Shown here piece after piece: positions 18,872-19,158 of a stretch of DNA of 19,158 nucleotides. Position numbers and translations under genes: made by a program. How positions within the stretch are numbered: position 1 is the stretch's first letter; each line of letters starts with the position of its first letter. A model generated the notes under the pieces. It was given only the letters and a program-made list of their open reading frames with translations. It was not told where the DNA came from and did no database searches. Source of the DNA: Selenomonadaceae bacterium (GTDB lineage: Bacteria; Bacillota; Negativicutes; Selenomonadales; Selenomonadaceae); the NCBI GenBank assembly GCA_017445435.1, contig JAFSUE010000173.1, positions 1 to 19,158 on the forward strand, in the 5' to 3' direction.

Positions 18872-19158
18872 ATGAAGATTACTCAAATAAATGTGATTCG
18901 TCACTTAACAAAGAAAGAATATTTCCAACTTCGCGAACTCTGCTTTTTCAGTAACTGCTTGTATAACTTCGGTCTGTATAACGTTCGTCAGCAATACTTC
19001 AAGAATAAAACTTTTTTGAACTATACAAAAAATGAACCGCAATGCAAGGAAAATGAAAATTACAAACTTCTGCAAGCAAATATGTCACAACAGACCTTGA
19101 GAGACGTTGACGGCGCCTTTAAATCCTTTTTCGGCTCTTTGAAAAGTAAGAAAAAATC
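18872..19158 (+). CDS. tnpB: RNA-guided nuclease TnpB, N-terminal part (cut by window end)
   Basis: The first 95 codons of a TnpB/OrfB protein are present, with no stop before the window edge. TnpB is an RNA-guided DNA nuclease of IS200/IS605 elements, ancestral to Cas12. The start ATG has GGGGGTG upstream. Family features are the N-terminal beta-strand KITQINVIRHLTKKEY, then SNCLYNFGLYNVRQQYF (the conserved Asn-x-x-x-Tyr/Leu-x-x-Arg helix) and the SQQTLRDVDGAFKSFFGSLK segment with the D-x-x-x-x-FF pattern. The RuvC catalytic residues and zinc finger lie beyond the window, so activity cannot be judged. Its guide RNA would normally come from the right end of the element, also not visible. Confidence 0.88.
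   Translation, partial: MKITQINVIRHLTKKEYFQLRELCFFSNCLYNFGLYNVRQQYFKNKTFLNYTKNEPQCKENENYKLLQANMSQQTLRDVDGAFKSFFGSLKSKKK

Larger units (their letters stand above)
18775..19158 (+). mobile_element. Left part of an IS200/IS605-family element (tnpB-type, right end outside window)
   Basis: The element begins with a nested imperfect hairpin: GGCGA (18775-18779) with TCGCC (18813-18817), and inside it ACCCCCG with CGGTGGGAT. Subterminal hairpins of this kind mark the ends of single-strand transposing IS200/IS605 elements, which make no target duplication. tnpB starts under 100 bp from this end and no tnpA lies between, so it may be a tnpB-only element unless tnpA lies beyond the window. The exact left boundary is uncertain by several bases. 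Confidence 0.65.

Overview
The window is low-G+C bacterial DNA with strong GGAGG-type ribosome binding sites, sigma-A-like promoters (mostly with a TAAAAT -10 box) and many hairpin-plus-T-run terminators. RbgA, the terminator style and the compact type I toxin-like locus point to Bacillota. A Selenomonas-like (Negativicutes) host is plausible, but that is inference and no marker here fixes it. There are no rRNA or tRNA genes, no CRISPR array and no prophage block.

Layout. 1-3085 (+): a surface-glycan type cluster with two tandem IspD/TarI-like cytidylyltransferases (the first cut by the window edge), a Uma2-family nuclease-fold gene and an extended SDR epimerase/dehydratase. 3157-4029 (-): ribosome-assembly GTPase RbgA. 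4065-4386: a compact locus that looks like a type I toxin-antitoxin system. A 24-residue hydrophobic peptide is read leftwards from a near-consensus promoter, its mRNA ends are complementary, and a convergent promoter and terminator would give an antisense RNA of about 120 nt. 4480-5310 (-): a P-loop kinase of the uridine kinase/phosphoribulokinase superfamily. 5452-6720 (+): serS. 6721-7121 has no gene but holds a structured, repeat-like element. 7122-8042 (+): an unrecognised membrane-anchored protein. 8241-9879 (+): motA-motB, the flagellar stator. 9929-10300 (+): acpS. 10429-11160 (-): a PHP phosphoesterase. 11272-14070 (+): a soluble hybrid histidine kinase with PAS input and two receiver domains. 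14142-15710 (+): a GH32 sucrose/fructan hydrolase. 15869-17281 (+): pyruvate kinase. 17381-18498 (+): a small unknown gene and a TroA/ZnuA-like zinc-binding lipoprotein. 18698-19158 (+): a short ORF apparently interrupted by an IS200/IS605-family element whose tnpB runs off the window.

Most of this is a housekeeping and accessory mixture, not one pathway. Gene pairs that plausibly act together are the two cytidylyltransferases with the SDR (CDP-activated polyol or sugar for a surface polymer), motA with motB, GH32 with pyruvate kinase (sugar breakdown), and the 71-aa gene with the zinc lipoprotein (8-bp spacing).

The most unusual content is non-coding: the type I toxin-like locus; a Shine-Dalgarno sequence that a hairpin could bring close to a distant AUG; heptanucleotide tandem repeats (ACTACTN, AGCTAAA, ATGCGTA types) lying just upstream of start codons, with two identical copies flanking motB; and a terminator-like hairpin inside the signal-peptide codons of the zinc lipoprotein.
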